Virus record (IMG/VR): IMGVR_UViG_3300046171_000120
Span: 1-29,647 of that record
Source of the DNA: a virus
DNA length: 29,647 nt
Direction: 5' to 3' (one strand)
A program made the translations under genes and the position numbers. The notes beneath the pieces were generated by a model. That model was not told the DNA's origin. It worked only from the letters and a program-made list of their open reading frames with translations, and did not search any database. The number at the start of each line of letters is the position of its first letter. The first letter of the stretch is position 1. This document shows positions 28,966-29,647 of the stretch, piece after piece.

Positions 28966-29647
28966 TTAAAAATTAGTAAAGCCACCGGCGGCAACCCCCA
29001 AACCAATGGATTGAATTTCCTCAATGGTTTGCGCGCCCTCTTTTGGTATGTGAGCAATTGAGCAACGACAATTGACGACTTCTTTTGCCGGCGCGCTTGG
29101 GTCCCCCGGAAACATCATTGAAAAACCACCAACAGAAAATGGCGCGTTTTGGTCAACGATTTGTCCGTCGGCGCGCTGATGCGTTGGCCGTGTCCTATCG
29201 TCAAAACTTGCAATCCATTCCTTTTGTAATTGGTCGCCCGGAAAAATAGTTGTTGCGGCTTCGGACGTTGCGAAATTAGCCGCGGCGGTTGATTCGGTTC
29301 GAACCAATCGTTCCGCCTGGAATTGTGAATATCTGTTGAATTGGTTGCGTAATATTCGCCCCTTTTCAACGGCGCCCAATGTCATAAATTCCGGGTCCGT
29401 CATCAATCGTTGTGTGATTCGAATAAGCGTTTGTTTTGCAGTACCGGCGACCAACGAAACGCGTTGTGAACCGACGGCGACGCCCAACGCTGCAAACCGT
29501 GCGGCCCAAATATCATTTAAATTTGACGTGTCAATTTGTTTGGTCAAATACTTTTCAAAGTTTTTGGCGTACCAATTCGCAAATCGAATTCCAATTTGTG
29601 TATATAAATCGGAATAAATTTTAAGCAATGGTTTGTCGTCAAATAAA
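28966..29647 (-). CDS. MuF-like minor head (head morphogenesis) protein, main part
   Basis: This is the body and C-terminus of the gene that begins at 143-1. The frame is open to the right edge; a TTG at 29626-29628 could be taken for a start but is internal. The family is recognised from its C-terminal signature: RTESTAAANFA, then WIASFDDRTRPTHQRADGQIV, then FPGDPSAPAKEVVNCRCS, the conserved Arg-Thr-Glu, Asp-x-Arg-Thr-Arg-x-x-H and N-C-R-C motifs of phage Mu F / SPP1 gp7 proteins. These proteins sit in the procapsid in low copy near the portal and help assembly or DNA ejection. The protease gene follows 27 bases downstream. The assembled protein is 274 residues, a normal length. Confidence 0.88.
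   Translation of the reverse strand, partial: LFDDKPLLKIYSDLYTQIGIRFANWYAKNFEKYLTKQIDTSNLNDIWAARFAALGVAVGSQRVSLVAGTAKQTLIRITQRLMTDPEFMTLGAVEKGRILRNQFNRYSQFQAERLVRTESTAAANFATSEAATTIFPGDQLQKEWIASFDDRTRPTHQRADGQIVDQNAPFSVGGFSMMFPGDPSAPAKEVVNCRCSIAHIPKEGAQTIEEIQSIGLGVAAGGFTNF

Noticed and set aside
145-29628. Many plus-strand open frames of 60-190 codons, for example 16356-16925, 9352-9732 and 27846-28226
   Set aside because: All lie opposite minus-strand genes with clear families, have skewed composition and no start context. No plus-strand gene is supported.
1-29647. CRISPR array, tRNA genes, insertion sequences, integrase or attachment sites
   Set aside because: No repeat-spacer pattern, no cloverleaf, no transposase or recombinase and no terminal inverted repeats were seen.

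Overview
The window reads as one complete genome of a small tailed phage (siphovirus type, about 29.6 kb) of a Bacteroidota host, most likely a flavobacterium. Every gene I can support lies on the minus strand. The phage reading rests on a full set of tailed-phage genes: terminase, portal, MuF-like head protein, HK97-type protease and capsid, neck proteins, tail tube, tail chaperones, tape measure, fibres, endolysin and holin. The Bacteroidota reading rests on AT-rich DNA, promoter-like TTTG / TAnnTTTG boxes and the lack of clear Shine-Dalgarno sites. The two ends of the window join in frame inside the MuF-like gene (143 nt at the left end plus 682 nt at the right end make 275 codons), so the molecule is circular or circularly permuted and was cut at an arbitrary point.

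Layout in transcription order (high to low coordinates, circular). Packaging and head: terS (3589-3939), terL (2461-3613), portal (145-2380), MuF-like protein (143-1 joined to 29647-28966), prohead protease (28249-28938), major capsid protein (27074-28246). A terminator follows, then a small accessory island (26095-26931) with its own promoter and two further terminators: three overlapping microgenes and a PD-(D/E)XK nuclease. Neck: 26012 down to 24100. Lysis: a small membrane protein, an M15 endolysin and a holin (24095-23061). Fibres and accessory structural genes: 23059 down to 18373, including two related carbohydrate-binding-like fibres. Tail: tail tube (17908-18315), G and G-T chaperones made by an A AAA AAG -1 frameshift (17119-17825), tape measure (14727-16909), large distal tail protein (12486-14717).

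After a terminator at 12434-12464 comes the early and replication region (12362 down to 4288): HTH regulator, ERF-like annealing protein, SSB-like protein, RecE-like exonuclease, a stand-alone DnaA domain IV protein, VRR-NUC nuclease, an initiator-like HTH protein, a PD-(D/E)XK protein next to a DPPY methyltransferase, a T7 gp4-like primase-helicase, a cytosine-methylase-like protein and small genes. A single-gene unit (4018-4170) with a promoter and terminator precedes terS. There is no integrase and no CI-like repressor, which suggests a lytic phage.

The main unexpected signals are these. (1) A lambda-O-like candidate origin lies inside the initiator gene: four in-frame 15-bp repeats followed by three spaced ATACTAA boxes. 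(2) A near copy of the repeat palindrome lies in the non-coding gap upstream of the tape measure gene. (3) A four-copy promoter motif, TTTG-N4-TTGAAA-N9-TAGTTTTG, drives early and accessory units, while eight different TAnnTTTR elements lie in front of mostly structural genes. (4) Eight single-base frame breaks occur in five genes, with no independent nonsense codons, which points to sequence error more than decay. (5) The 757-residue fibre has base use unlike the rest of the genome.
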